Positions 7,595-16,708 of a stretch of 64,000 nt of DNA are shown one piece after another. The position numbers were made by a program, and so were the translations under genes. The first letter of the stretch is position 1; the number at the start of each line of letters is the position of its first letter. The notes under the pieces are model-generated. The model ran no database searches. It saw nothing but the letters and a program-made list of their open reading frames with translations, and had not been told where the DNA came from. The stretch is from assembly GCF_003119195.2 (NCBI RefSeq), contig NZ_CP022253.1:204001-268000 (forward strand), given 5' to 3'. This DNA is from Azospirillum baldaniorum (GTDB lineage Bacteria; Pseudomonadota; Alphaproteobacteria; Azospirillales; Azospirillaceae).

Positions 7595-8823
7595 GCGGCG
7601 TCCCCGGCGGCCAATTGGCGCTCCGAAACGCTGGGTCCGGAGGACGGTTCCGGCAGGTAGCGGGCCGACAGGCGGTTGACGCTCTCCAGCCCGCCGAGCA
7701 AGCCCGGCACCACGACCGAGGAGGGCGGCGCCTGCCAGGGCAGCCGGCGCAGCGCCGCCGCCATCGCCGCGGCGTCGCGCACCCCGTCGTCCATCAGGAC
7801 GGAGACCAGGCCCAGTTCCTGCGCGCGGGCGGCGCGGATGGTCTGCTCGCGCCGCGGCACCTCGCGCGGGACGATCAGGGCTTTCTTGTCGAAGGACAGG
7901 ATCTCGCAGAAGGTGTTGTAGCCGCCCATGGCGACCACCCCCACCGCCCCCTGCATCAGCCGCTCGATCCGCGCCTCGAAGGCGGTGGCCTCGACGTTGG
8001 GCAGGGCCTCGGCACGGGCCAGGAATTCGGCCTGGAGGTCCGGCTGCATGAAGGGGCCGAACACCAGCACCGCGCGGTAGGGGATGCCGGGATCGCTCTC
8101 GTAGGCGCGCAGCACCCAGTCGACGAGCGCCTCGCCGTCGCCGCCGCCGCCGGGGGTGACCAGGATGTAGGGCTCGTCCGGCAAGCCGGGTCCGTGCGGG
8201 ACCGCCGGAGGCACGGTGCGGTGCAGGTAGCCGGTGTAGACCATCTTGTCGCGCACCGACTGCGGGACTTCGATCCCCTCCAGCGGGTCGCAGATCTGCG
8301 GCAGGCCGTAGGCCCAGATCTCGTCGTACAGGTTCTCCAGCGCCGGCAGGACCTTCTTGCGCTCCCACTCCGGGGCGAGCAGGGCCGGCTCGTCCATCAC
8401 GTCGCGCAGACCGAGCACCAGCGGCACGCCGCGGCCCTTCAGAAGCTCCAGCGTCTCCCGCACCTCGCCGCGCAGTCCGAGCGGTTCCTTGTCCACGATG
8501 AACAGGTCGGGCTGATAGATCTCCGCCGTGTGGCGGATCAGCGAGGCCCGCATGGACAGGATCTCGTCGATGTCCAGATGCAGGTTCAGCGCCGTGTATT
8601 CCCCGTTGCGCAGCTTGATGACGCCGGGGATGCGCACGAAGTCCACCCGGGTGCGGAAGTCGAAGCTGCCGACGATGGGCGAGCCGGACAGGATCAGCAC
8701 GGACAGGTTGCTGTAGCGTTCCACCAGCGCATGGGCGATGGCCCGGCAGCGGCGCAGATGGCCGAGGCCGAACGTGTCATGGCTGTAGATGAGCACGCGG
8801 CCCGAGGTCGGACGTTCGCTCAT
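7591..8823 (-). CDS. Predicted glycosyltransferase (COG4671-like, MurG-type fold)
   Basis: A 410-residue protein. The N-terminal loop HDTFGLGHLRRCRA resembles the GxGH nucleotide-sugar loop of MurG/GT28 enzymes. The C-terminal GVVAMGGYNTFCEILSF and IVPREVPRREQ look like the donor-binding site. It is the first gene of the minus-strand arm and overlaps the next gene by GTGA. A second protein with the same N-terminal architecture starts at 12176 in the divergent arm, so the locus carries a related pair. Function is predicted from fold only. Confidence 0.82.
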   Translation of the reverse strand: MSERPTSGRVLIYSHDTFGLGHLRRCRAIAHALVERYSNLSVLILSGSPIVGSFDFRTRVDFVRIPGVIKLRNGEYTALNLHLDIDEILSMRASLIRHTAEIYQPDLFIVDKEPLGLRGEVRETLELLKGRGVPLVLGLRDVMDEPALLAPEWERKKVLPALENLYDEIWAYGLPQICDPLEGIEVPQSVRDKMVYTGYLHRTVPPAVPHGPGLPDEPYILVTPGGGGDGEALVDWVLRAYESDPGIPYRAVLVFGPFMQPDLQAEFLARAEALPNVEATAFEARIERLMQGAVGVVAMGGYNTFCEILSFDKKALIVPREVPRREQTIRAARAQELGLVSVLMDDGVRDAAAMAAALRRLPWQAPPSSVVVPGLLGGLESVNRLSARYLPEPSSGPSVSERQLAAGDAA

Positions 8824-9016
8824 GAAGTTCCTACCTCTCCCGATTGGCCTCTTGTGTCCGGCCGCGGCTTGGTCGATGAACGGGTGTGCGTCATGCCGCC
8901 GTCACAATGGCGGCAGACCGCGTGCGGGCGAACCATATTCCCAACGGCCGAGCGGCAGAGGGAGTAAGGTTTCTGCCTGCTCCCGGCACCGGCGTCCCCT
9001 TGCGTAGAATGGCGCT

Positions 9017-11671
9017 ATGGAATCCAGCATTTTCCGATTCATCCTTCGGCACAGCGTCCGTCAGCAGATCGTGCTGACCCTGATGACCCTGGCGTCCTTT
9101 CCCTTCCTCTACGCCTCGCTCGACCTTCCGAAGAGGATCGTCAACGAGGCGATCGCCGGAAAAAAGCTGCCTGAATCCTTCCTCGGCTTCCATCTCGATC
9201 AGGTGAGTTACCTGTTCGTCCTATGCGGGCTGTTCCTGACTTTGGTGCTGGTCAACGGCGCGTTCAAGTACGTCATCAACACCTACAAGGGCCGGCTGGG
9301 CGAACGGATGCTGCGCCGCCTGCGCTACGAGCTGTACGTGCGCGTCCTGCGCTTCCCCCTGCCCCGCTTCCGCAAGATGTCGTCCGGGGAGATCATCCCC
9401 ATGATCACGGCGGAGGTGGAACCGCTGGGCGGCTTCATCGGGGACGCCATCGCGATCCCGGTGTTCCAGGGCGGCACCCTGCTGGTCTACATCGCCTTCA
9501 TCTTCATCCAGGACCCGGTTCTGGGGGCAGCGGCGGTTTCGCTGTACCCGTTCCAAGGCTGGCTCATCCCACGGCTTCAGCGCAAGGTCAATCAACTTGG
9601 CAAACAGCGCGTACGTGCCATGCGCCAGATCGCCGACCGCATCGGCGAGACGGTGTCCGGCATCCAGGAGGTGCACACCCACAACACGGCGTCCTGGCAT
9701 CTCGCCGATCTCAGCCACCGCTTGGGCGACGTGTACCGCATCCGTTTCGAGATTTACCAAAGAAAGTTTTTTGTCAAATTCCTGAACAATTTCATCAACC
9801 AGTTGACCCCGTTCTTTTTCTATTCGATCGGCGGTTATCTGGTGATCCACGGCCAGCTGTCCTTCGGCGCGCTGGTCGCGGTGCTGGCCGCCTACAAGGA
9901 CTTGGCGGCTCCTTGGAAGGAACTCCTCGACTGGTACCAGCAGAAGGAGGACAACCGGATCAAGTACGAGCAGGTGGTGGAGCAGTTCCACGTCCCCGAC
10001 CTGCTGGCCGAACGCCTGCTGCGCGAGGAGGAGGACGTCCCCTTCAAGGGCAGCCTGTCCTTCCGCAACGTGGGGTTCGGTGAGGACGGCGGGTCGCCCA
10101 TCCTGGAGGGGGTGAGCTGCGACATCCCGCTGGACGGCCACACCGCGCTGATCGGCGTCGGTTCCGGGCGGGACGAGCTGGCGCAGCTCGCCGCCCGCGT
10201 GCTGCTGCCCTCGTCCGGCCAGATCCGGCTGGGCGAGCATGATTATGCGGAGCTGCCGGAGAGCGTGACGGGGCGGCGCGCCGCCTATGTCGGCGCCACC
10301 CCCTACCTGTTCTCGGCCTCGCTCTATGACAACCTCGTCTACGGGCTGCGCCACCGGCCGCTGCGTGAGAACGGCGATGATGATGGCGAGGGGGCCGAGG
10401 GGGCCGAGGAGCGGCGCAAGAGTCGGATGACCGAGTCGGTGCTGTCCGGCAACGCCACCGACGACATCCAAGCCGACTGGATCGACTACGCCGCCGCCGG
10501 CTGCGACGGGCCGGAGGATCTGAAGGCCCGCATCCTGCGCGTGGTGACGATGGTCTCGCTTCAGGACGATGTGTACGGCATGGGACTCAACCGCACCGTC
10601 GATCCGGAGCGGCGCCCCGAAGTCGCCGCCCGCGTGCTGGAAGCGCGCGACGCCATGCGCGCCATGATGCTGAACAACCCGGACCTGGGGCGGCTGGTCG
10701 AGCGCTTCGACCCCGACCGCTACACCGTGAACGCCACGCTGGCGGAGAATCTGCTGTTCGGCACGCCGGTCGGCCCGATCTTCCAGACCGACGCGCTGGC
10801 CTCCAACCCCTACATGCTGCATGTGCTGGACAAGGTGGGGCTGACCGACACCATCCTGGAAACCGGCCACAAGGTGGCGGAGACCATGGTCGAGCTGTTC
10901 GCCGGCCTGCCGCCCGGCCACGAGTTCTTCGAGCGCTTCTCCTTCATCGGCTTCGCCGAGCTGCCGGAGTATCAGGCCATCCTGGCGCGCACCGCGAAGG
11001 AAGGGCTGGGGGCGCTGCGGCCCGAGGAGCGGACGCGGCTGATGACCCTGCCCTTCAAGCTGATCGGCGCCCGCCACCGTCTGGGTCTGATGACCCCGGA
11101 CCTGGAGAAGAAGCTCCTGCAGGCGCGGCACCTCTTCGCCAGCGACCTCCCGGCCGACCTGAAGCACGCCGTCGCCTTCTTCGATCCGGACGCCTACAAC
11201 GCCGCGGCCAGCATCCAGGACAACATCCTGTTCGGCAAGATGGTCTATGGGCAGGCGCAGGTGCAATCCAAGGTGGGCCGCATCGTGGCGGATCTGGTGG
11301 ACCAGCTTCACCTGCGCGACACCATCGTGGAGGTCGGGCTGGACCATCCCGTGGGGGTGGCCGGGTCGCGCCTGTCGGCGGCTCAGCGCCAGAAGGCGGC
11401 ACTGGCCCGCGCCCTGCTGAAGCGACCGGACCTGCTGGTGCTGAGCGAGGCGACGAGCGGCCTGGACACCAGCAGCCAGACCAAGGTGCATTCGGCGATC
11501 CTGGGGGAACGCAAGGGATGTGGCCTTGTGTGGGTTCTGCACCGCGCCGGCTTGGCACGGGCGTTCGAGCGAGTCATTGTAATGAAGGACGGGCGAATCG
11601 CCGAACATGGGCGCTTCGACGAGTTGAACAGGCCCGGTACGTTGTTGCATGAATTGGTGTCCGCCGAATGA
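9017..11671 (+). CDS. ABC exporter-like protein with degenerate nucleotide-binding domain and large insertion
   Basis: An 884-residue fusion of an ABC exporter membrane domain (about residues 18-330, six hydrophobic segments) and a nucleotide-binding domain. ATPase motifs are damaged. The P-loop reads GVGSGRDE (about 380-387) without the lysine, the Q-loop glutamine is replaced, and the Walker B reads LLVLSE with Ser for Asp. The signature LSAAQ (about 786), the D-loop SGLD and a His switch (VLHRAG) remain. About 300 extra residues (about 445-735) separate Q-loop and signature and repeat the ENLLFG-type motif, at roughly 439, 576 and 734. A cyclic-nucleotide-binding protein follows. The substrate is unknown; an envelope glycan or lipid would fit. 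Confidence 0.85.
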   Translation: MESSIFRFILRHSVRQQIVLTLMTLASFPFLYASLDLPKRIVNEAIAGKKLPESFLGFHLDQVSYLFVLCGLFLTLVLVNGAFKYVINTYKGRLGERMLRRLRYELYVRVLRFPLPRFRKMSSGEIIPMITAEVEPLGGFIGDAIAIPVFQGGTLLVYIAFIFIQDPVLGAAAVSLYPFQGWLIPRLQRKVNQLGKQRVRAMRQIADRIGETVSGIQEVHTHNTASWHLADLSHRLGDVYRIRFEIYQRKFFVKFLNNFINQLTPFFFYSIGGYLVIHGQLSFGALVAVLAAYKDLAAPWKELLDWYQQKEDNRIKYEQVVEQFHVPDLLAERLLREEEDVPFKGSLSFRNVGFGEDGGSPILEGVSCDIPLDGHTALIGVGSGRDELAQLAARVLLPSSGQIRLGEHDYAELPESVTGRRAAYVGATPYLFSASLYDNLVYGLRHRPLRENGDDDGEGAEGAEERRKSRMTESVLSGNATDDIQADWIDYAAAGCDGPEDLKARILRVVTMVSLQDDVYGMGLNRTVDPERRPEVAARVLEARDAMRAMMLNNPDLGRLVERFDPDRYTVNATLAENLLFGTPVGPIFQTDALASNPYMLHVLDKVGLTDTILETGHKVAETMVELFAGLPPGHEFFERFSFIGFAELPEYQAILARTAKEGLGALRPEERTRLMTLPFKLIGARHRLGLMTPDLEKKLLQARHLFASDLPADLKHAVAFFDPDAYNAAASIQDNILFGKMVYGQAQVQSKVGRIVADLVDQLHLRDTIVEVGLDHPVGVAGSRLSAAQRQKAALARALLKRPDLLVLSEATSGLDTSSQTKVHSAILGERKGCGLVWVLHRAGLARAFERVIVMKDGRIAEHGRFDELNRPGTLLHELVSAE

Positions 11672-11699
11672 AGCCGGCGACGTTGAGGAGGCAGACGGC

Positions 11700-12155
11700 A
11701 TGAGCATCGCCGAAGAAGTCAATTGCCTGCGCAGGATTCCCCTGTTCGCCAACATCGACACTTCCAAGCTCAAGCTTCTCGCCTTCACCAGCGAACGGCT
11801 GAGCTTCCGGTCGGGCGACATCCTGTTCGAGCAGGACGAGATGGGCACCTGCGCCTACATCCTGCTGCGCGGGGAAGCCGAGGTGATCGTGACCGGCCCC
11901 GGCGGGCCGCTGACCGTCGCGACGCTGGGGTCCAACGAAATCGTCGGCGAGATCGCCATCCTGTGCGACGTGCCGCGCACCGCCACCGTGCGCGCCAGCT
12001 CCGACCTGGAGGCGCTGTGCGTGCCGAAGGACCATTTCCTTCAGATGATCGCCGATTTTCCGCAGATGGGCCTGGAGATCATGCGTTCCCTGGCCCACCG
12101 CCTGGAGCAGACGACCACGCGCCTGCGCGAGGTGCTGGCCGCCCAGGCGATCTGA
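11700..12155 (+). CDS. Cyclic-nucleotide-binding domain protein (Crp-like sensor, no HTH)
   Basis: A 151-residue stand-alone cNMP-binding domain. The phosphate-binding cassette GEIAILCDVPRTATVRA keeps the Glu that contacts the ribose and the Arg that contacts the cyclic phosphate, so ligand binding is plausible. There is no DNA-binding domain; the C-terminal helix ends the protein. The ATG at 11700 has a GAGGAGG ribosome site, 28 bases after the ABC gene stop, so the pair is one operon. It probably regulates the ABC-like protein or a neighbouring enzyme; this is inference. Confidence 0.88.
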   Translation: MSIAEEVNCLRRIPLFANIDTSKLKLLAFTSERLSFRSGDILFEQDEMGTCAYILLRGEAEVIVTGPGGPLTVATLGSNEIVGEIAILCDVPRTATVRASSDLEALCVPKDHFLQMIADFPQMGLEIMRSLAHRLEQTTTRLREVLAAQAI

Positions 12156-12175
12156 CGCCTTCCGGCCGCCCCCCC

Positions 12176-13348
12176 ATGCGTGTTCTTTTCCACGTCCAGC
12201 ATCTGCTGGGCATCGGCCACGACCGGCGCGCCGCGCTGATCACGCGCGGACTGGCCGAGGCCGGGGTCGCCGTCACGGTGCTGCGCGGCGGGCATCCGGT
12301 GCCGGGGATCGATTACGGCCCGGCGGCGGAGATCGTCCAGCTCCCCCCCGCCCGCGCCGCCGACAGCAGCTTCAAGACCCTGTTGGACGAACACGACCGG
12401 CCCATCGACGACGCGTGGCGCGCCCGGCGCCGCGCCGCGGTTCTGGAAACCCATGACCGGGTGCGGCCCGACGCGCTGCTGGTCGAGTCCTTCCCCTTCG
12501 GGCGCCGCGCCTTCCGGTTCGAGCTTCTGCCGCTGCTGGAGACCGCCAAGGCCGGCGGGGCGGTCACCGCCGCGTCGGTGCGCGACATCCTGGTGACCAA
12601 GGCCAAGCCGGAGCGGCTGGAGGAAACCGTTTCGACGGTGGAACGGCTCTTCGACCATGTGCTGGTCCATGGCGACCCCGAGTTGATCCCCTTCGCGGCG
12701 ACCTTCCCCGCCGCCGCGCGGATCGCCGACCGCATCCGCTACACCGGCTATGTCGCGGCCCCGCAGGGCGGCGACGGCAAGGGCGCCGATGGGAAAAACG
12801 CCGACGGCGACGGCGAGGTGATCGTGTCGGTGGGCGGCGGAGCGGTCGGCCTGCCGCTGCTGCGGGCGGCGCTGGCGGTGCGTGCGTCAACTCCCGCCGG
12901 ACTTGACGCACCGTGGCGCCTGCTGGCCGGGCCGGACGTGCCGGAGGCGGATGTCCGCGCGCTCGCCGCCGCGGCCCCGCCGGGCACCGTCGTGGAACGG
13001 GCGCGGCCCGACTTCCCCGCCTTGCTCCGCCGCTGCCGCCTGTCGATCAGCCAGGCCGGCTACAACACCGTGCTCGACGTGCTCCAGGCCGGTTGCCGGG
13101 CGGTCGTCGTCCCCTTCGCCGCGGGCAGCGAGACGGAGCAGGCCACCCGCGCCCGCCTGCTGGAGAAGCGGGGCCGGCTGGCCGTGGTCGACGAAGCCAC
13201 CCTGACCGCGGACACCCTGGCCGCAGGCGTTGCCAGGGCGCTCGCCCTGCCCCCGCCGCCGCCCATCCCGCTGCGCCTGGACGGCGCCGCCGCCACCGCC
13301 CGGCTGCTGTTGGACGCGGTGGCCTACCGCCAAGGCAACAGCCGCTAA
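12176..13348 (+). CDS. Predicted glycosyltransferase (COG4671-like)
   Basis: A 390-residue GT-B protein. It begins MRVLFHVQHLLGIGHDRR, whose GxGHxRR loop matches the related gene at 7591-8823. The donor domain has VSVGGGAVGLPLL and SQAGYNTVLDVLQAG, close to the MurG UDP-sugar site. A short Gly/Asp/Lys-rich linker (about residues 201-215) joins the domains. It lies 20 bases after the cNMP-binding gene on the same strand. The acceptor is unknown. Confidence 0.83.
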   Translation: MRVLFHVQHLLGIGHDRRAALITRGLAEAGVAVTVLRGGHPVPGIDYGPAAEIVQLPPARAADSSFKTLLDEHDRPIDDAWRARRRAAVLETHDRVRPDALLVESFPFGRRAFRFELLPLLETAKAGGAVTAASVRDILVTKAKPERLEETVSTVERLFDHVLVHGDPELIPFAATFPAAARIADRIRYTGYVAAPQGGDGKGADGKNADGDGEVIVSVGGGAVGLPLLRAALAVRASTPAGLDAPWRLLAGPDVPEADVRALAAAAPPGTVVERARPDFPALLRRCRLSISQAGYNTVLDVLQAGCRAVVVPFAAGSETEQATRARLLEKRGRLAVVDEATLTADTLAAGVARALALPPPPPIPLRLDGAAATARLLLDAVAYRQGNSR

Positions 13349-13424
13349 ACCAATCAAGACGCTTGGATTTTTCCGGGGCGGGGGCCATGCTGGGGCTGAT
13401 CCCCTGCCTTGGCCCTGCCTTGCG

Positions 13425-14225
13425 ATGACCATGACCGCCCCTTCCGACAGCCCGCCGCGCGCCGGTTGGGACGCGCTGACCGCCGAGTTGGACGCCTGGG
13501 CCGCCGCCGGGCGCACCGCCACCCTCTGGTGGCGCGACGACGACGCCGTCGAGCCGACGCCAGCGCTCGACCGGATGATCGCCCTGTCCGTCGAGACCGG
13601 CGCGCCGCTGGCCCTGGCGGTCATCCCGGCGGGCGTCACCGACTCCCTCGCCCCCGTGGTGGACGCGGCCCCCACCCTCACGGTGCTTCAGCACGGCTGG
13701 TCGCACACCAACCACGCCGCTCCCCCCGCGAAGAAGGCGGAGCTTGGCGCGGACCGGCCCGCCGCCGCCGTGCTGGCGGAACTGGCCGAGGGGCGGAGCG
13801 TGCTGGACCGCCGGTTCGGACCGCGCGCCCTGCCCGTTCTGGTACCGCCCTGGAACCGCATCGCGCCCGGCGTGACGGCGGGCCTGCCCGGCATGGGCTT
13901 CACTGGCCTGTCGGTTTTCGGGCCGCGACGTGTGTCAACCGTCAACATGAAGTGTGTCAATACACACATCGATCCGGTGGCCTGGAAGGACGGCAAGCGC
14001 TTCCTGGGCGACGCGGAGTCGCTGGGCATGGCCGTCGCCCATCTGCGCGCCCGGCGGCTGGGCGCGGTGGACGCGGCGGAGGCGACCGGCCTGCTGACGC
14101 ATCATTTGGCGATGGACGGTGAAACCTGGGCCTTCACCGCGCGTTTCCTGACCGTGACGCGACGCCATCCGGCGGCCCGCTGGCTGTCCGCTGATACCCT
14201 GTTTGCCGCAGAAGGACTTCGCTGA
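13425..14225 (+). CDS. Polysaccharide deacetylase-like (NodB fold) protein
   Basis: A 266-residue protein with the elements of carbohydrate esterase family 4: an early WWRDDDA with acidic residues, a zinc-type HGWSHTNH histidine pair, and VPPWNR in the position of the catalytic-arginine motif. It would remove N-acetyl groups from a polysaccharide. There is no signal peptide, so it may act in the cytoplasm on a precursor. It follows the glycosyltransferase by 76 bases. The start could be either of two ATGs, 13425 or 13431. Confidence 0.78.
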   Translation: MTMTAPSDSPPRAGWDALTAELDAWAAAGRTATLWWRDDDAVEPTPALDRMIALSVETGAPLALAVIPAGVTDSLAPVVDAAPTLTVLQHGWSHTNHAAPPAKKAELGADRPAAAVLAELAEGRSVLDRRFGPRALPVLVPPWNRIAPGVTAGLPGMGFTGLSVFGPRRVSTVNMKCVNTHIDPVAWKDGKRFLGDAESLGMAVAHLRARRLGAVDAAEATGLLTHHLAMDGETWAFTARFLTVTRRHPAARWLSADTLFAAEGLR

Positions 14226-14228
14226 GAC

Positions 14229-14801
14229 ATGGCCGAGCTGCCCATGGCCCGACCCTCGACCGGAGAGACGCCGACCGTCGCGGAGATGCGCTACCCCGCC
14301 GGGGCGCTCGCCGGCGACTACGCGCGGGCCGGGGCGGGGCTGGCGCTGACGGTGCTGCCGCTGGCCTTCCTGCCCGTCACCCCCTGGATCGCCGTGCCGC
14401 TGGCCGCCTGCGCGCTGCTGTTCGCCGTCTTCGCGGCGCGCACCCTGCAACGCCAGCTGACCCGCCTGACCATGGACGATGAGGGCCTGCGGGCCGACGG
14501 GCCGCTGGGCGGCGCCATCCGCTGGGACGCGCTGTCCGGGCTGAAGCTGCGCTACTACGCGACCAAGCGGGGGCGCGACGACGGCTGGATGCAGGCGGCG
14601 CTGAGCGGCGGCGGCACGACCCTGCGCTTCGACAGCAACCTGGAGGGCTTCGACGCGGTGATCGAACAGGCCGCCCTCGCCGCCGGGCGCAACGGCGTGG
14701 CGCTGACCCCGGTGACGGTGGACAACCTGATCGCCCTCGGCATCGAGCCGCCGGAGGACCCCAACGAAAAAAGCACCAACGAAACGAGGCCGGCGCCATG
14801 A
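14229..14801 (+). CDS. Small membrane protein with PH-like tail, unknown function
   Basis: A 190-residue protein I do not recognise as a named family. It has two adjacent hydrophobic segments (about residues 33-70) and a soluble tail with [19 protein letters not shown], a pattern seen in bacterial PH-like (DUF304-type) domains. Its stop overlaps the next gene start (ATGA), so it is translationally coupled to the peptide ABC transporter. It starts three bases after the deacetylase stop and may link the two groups. Confidence 0.6.
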   Translation: MAELPMARPSTGETPTVAEMRYPAGALAGDYARAGAGLALTVLPLAFLPVTPWIAVPLAACALLFAVFAARTLQRQLTRLTMDDEGLRADGPLGGAIRWDALSGLKLRYYATKRGRDDGWMQAALSGGGTTLRFDSNLEGFDAVIEQAALAAGRNGVALTPVTVDNLIALGIEPPEDPNEKSTNETRPAP

Positions 14802-16708
14802 GCCGCACGCTGCTCCGGGTGGAGGACCTGAAGGTCGATTTCCAGGTGCCGGGCGGCGTGGTCCATGCGGTGCGCGGCGTGTCCTTCCGGGTGCGGGCGG
14901 GGTCCACCGTCGCCCTGGTCGGCGAATCCGGCTCGGGCAAGTCGGTGGCGGCGCAGTCGATCCTGCGCATCCTGCCCCGCAACGCCACCATCGCGGACGG
15001 GCAAATCCTGTTCGACGATGGGATCATCAACGAAGGCGTCGGCCCCGTCGACATCGCCGGGCTGAAGGCCGACGGCACGGCGATGCGGGCGCTGCGCGGC
15101 GGCCGCATCTCGATCATCTTCCAGGAGCCGATGACCTCGCTGTCGCCCCTGCACACGGTGGGCGACCAGGTGGGCGAGGCGGTGCGGCTGCACCAGCGGG
15201 TGACCGCCCGGCAGGCCCGCGCCCAGGCCGAGGACATGCTGCGCCGGGTGCGCTTCCCCGACCCGAAGCGGGCGCTGGACACCTACCCGTTCGAACTGTC
15301 GGGCGGCCTGCGCCAGCGCGCGATGATCGCCATGGCGCTGGTCTGCCGCCCCGCCCTGCTGATCGCCGACGAGCCGACAACCGCGCTGGACGTCACCATC
15401 CAGGCGCAGATCCTGAAGCTGATCAAGGACCTCCAGGCCGATCTCGGGATGGCCGTCCTGCTCATCACCCACGACCTGGGGGTGGTCGCCAACCTCGCCG
15501 ACGAGGTGGTGGTGATGCACCGCGGGCGGATCATGGAATCCGGCACCCGCGAGGACATCTTCGCCGATCCGCGCCACCCCTATCTGAAGGCGCTGCTGCG
15601 CGCCGTTCCGCGCTTCCACATGGCGCCGGGGGAACGGCTGGTGCCGATCCGCTCCATCTCAATCGGGGGCACGTCGCAGGGCGGCAGCCTGCTGGAGAAG
15701 GACCACCAGCCCTGGCCGCCCGGCGCCGATACGGCGGGACCGCTGCTGGCGGTGGAGGGGGTGCGCAAGCGCTACGGCGCGCGCAAGGCCGGCTGGTTCG
15801 GCGCCAAGGCCGGGGCGGGCACGCTGGCGGTGGACGATGTCAGCTTCGCCATCGCGCGCGGCGAATGCGTCGGGCTGGTCGGCGAGTCGGGCTGCGGCAA
15901 GACCACCCTGTCGAAGATCCTGATGCGCGCCCTGACTCCGGACGCCGGAGACGTGCGCTTCAACGACCATGGCCGGGTCGTCGACGTGCTGGGGCTGGAG
16001 GGTGCGGCCTTGACCGCCTTCCGCCGCAAGGTGCAGTTCGTCTTTCAGGACCCCTTCGGTTCCCTGAACCCGCGTATGACCGTCTTCGACATCATTGAAG
16101 AACCGCTGGTCATCCACGGCATCGGCGACGAGGCGGAGCGCGCCGCGCGGGTGAAGGAGCTGATGGGGCTGGTCGGGCTGGACGCGCGGCATCTGCGCCG
16201 CTACCCGCACAGCTTCTCCGGCGGCCAGCGCCAGCGCATCGGCATCGCCCGCGCGCTGGCCCTGCGGCCCGAGCTTCTGCTGCTCGACGAGCCGGTGTCG
16301 GCGCTCGACGTGTCGATCCAGGCGCAGGTGCTGAACCTGCTGAAGGACCTGAAGGAACGGCTCGGCCTGACTTATCTGTTCGTCAGCCACAATCTGGCCG
16401 TGGTGGACTACATGGCCGACCGCATCCTGGTGATGTGCCGCGGCCGGATCGTCGAGTCGGCCCCGCGCGAGGCGCTGTTCCGCAACCCGGTCCACCCCTA
16501 CACCCGCGCCCTGCTGGCCGCCGTGCCGGAGCCGGACCCCAGCCGCCCGCTGTCGCTGACCGACCTGGAGGAAGGCCGTGCCTCCGACCCCGCGCGCTGG
16601 CCCGCCCCCTTCACCATCGACGACGACCACCAGCCCCATCTGGTCGATCTCGGCGGCGGCCATTGCGTGCGCGCCGACGCCGCCATCCGCGTGCGGGAGG
16701 TGGCGTGA
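14798..16708 (+). CDS. Peptide-type ABC transporter, fused double ATPase (YejF-like)
   Basis: The 636-residue protein joins two oligopeptide-type ATPase domains, as in YejF of the microcin C/peptide importer. Domain 1 has Walker A GESGSGKS (42-49), signature LSGGLRQR and Walker B LLIADE. Domain 2 has GESGCGKT (362-369), FSGGQRQR and LLLLDE. Each half ends with the RYP/HPY-type element of Dpp/Opp ATPases. It powers import by the permeases at 18605 and 19600. Its stop overlaps the substrate-binding protein start. Confidence 0.93.
   Translation: MSRTLLRVEDLKVDFQVPGGVVHAVRGVSFRVRAGSTVALVGESGSGKSVAAQSILRILPRNATIADGQILFDDGIINEGVGPVDIAGLKADGTAMRALRGGRISIIFQEPMTSLSPLHTVGDQVGEAVRLHQRVTARQARAQAEDMLRRVRFPDPKRALDTYPFELSGGLRQRAMIAMALVCRPALLIADEPTTALDVTIQAQILKLIKDLQADLGMAVLLITHDLGVVANLADEVVVMHRGRIMESGTREDIFADPRHPYLKALLRAVPRFHMAPGERLVPIRSISIGGTSQGGSLLEKDHQPWPPGADTAGPLLAVEGVRKRYGARKAGWFGAKAGAGTLAVDDVSFAIARGECVGLVGESGCGKTTLSKILMRALTPDAGDVRFNDHGRVVDVLGLEGAALTAFRRKVQFVFQDPFGSLNPRMTVFDIIEEPLVIHGIGDEAERAARVKELMGLVGLDARHLRRYPHSFSGGQRQRIGIARALALRPELLLLDEPVSALDVSIQAQVLNLLKDLKERLGLTYLFVSHNLAVVDYMADRILVMCRGRIVESAPREALFRNPVHPYTRALLAAVPEPDPSRPLSLTDLEEGRASDPARWPAPFTIDDDHQPHLVDLGGGHCVRADAAIRVREVA

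Noticed and set aside
9221..11848. An 875-codon open frame on the minus strand across the ABC-like gene
   Set aside because: It is an antisense shadow caused by GC-rich third positions: it is Gln/Gly/Val-biased, has no recognisable motif, and the plus-strand frame has exporter motifs.
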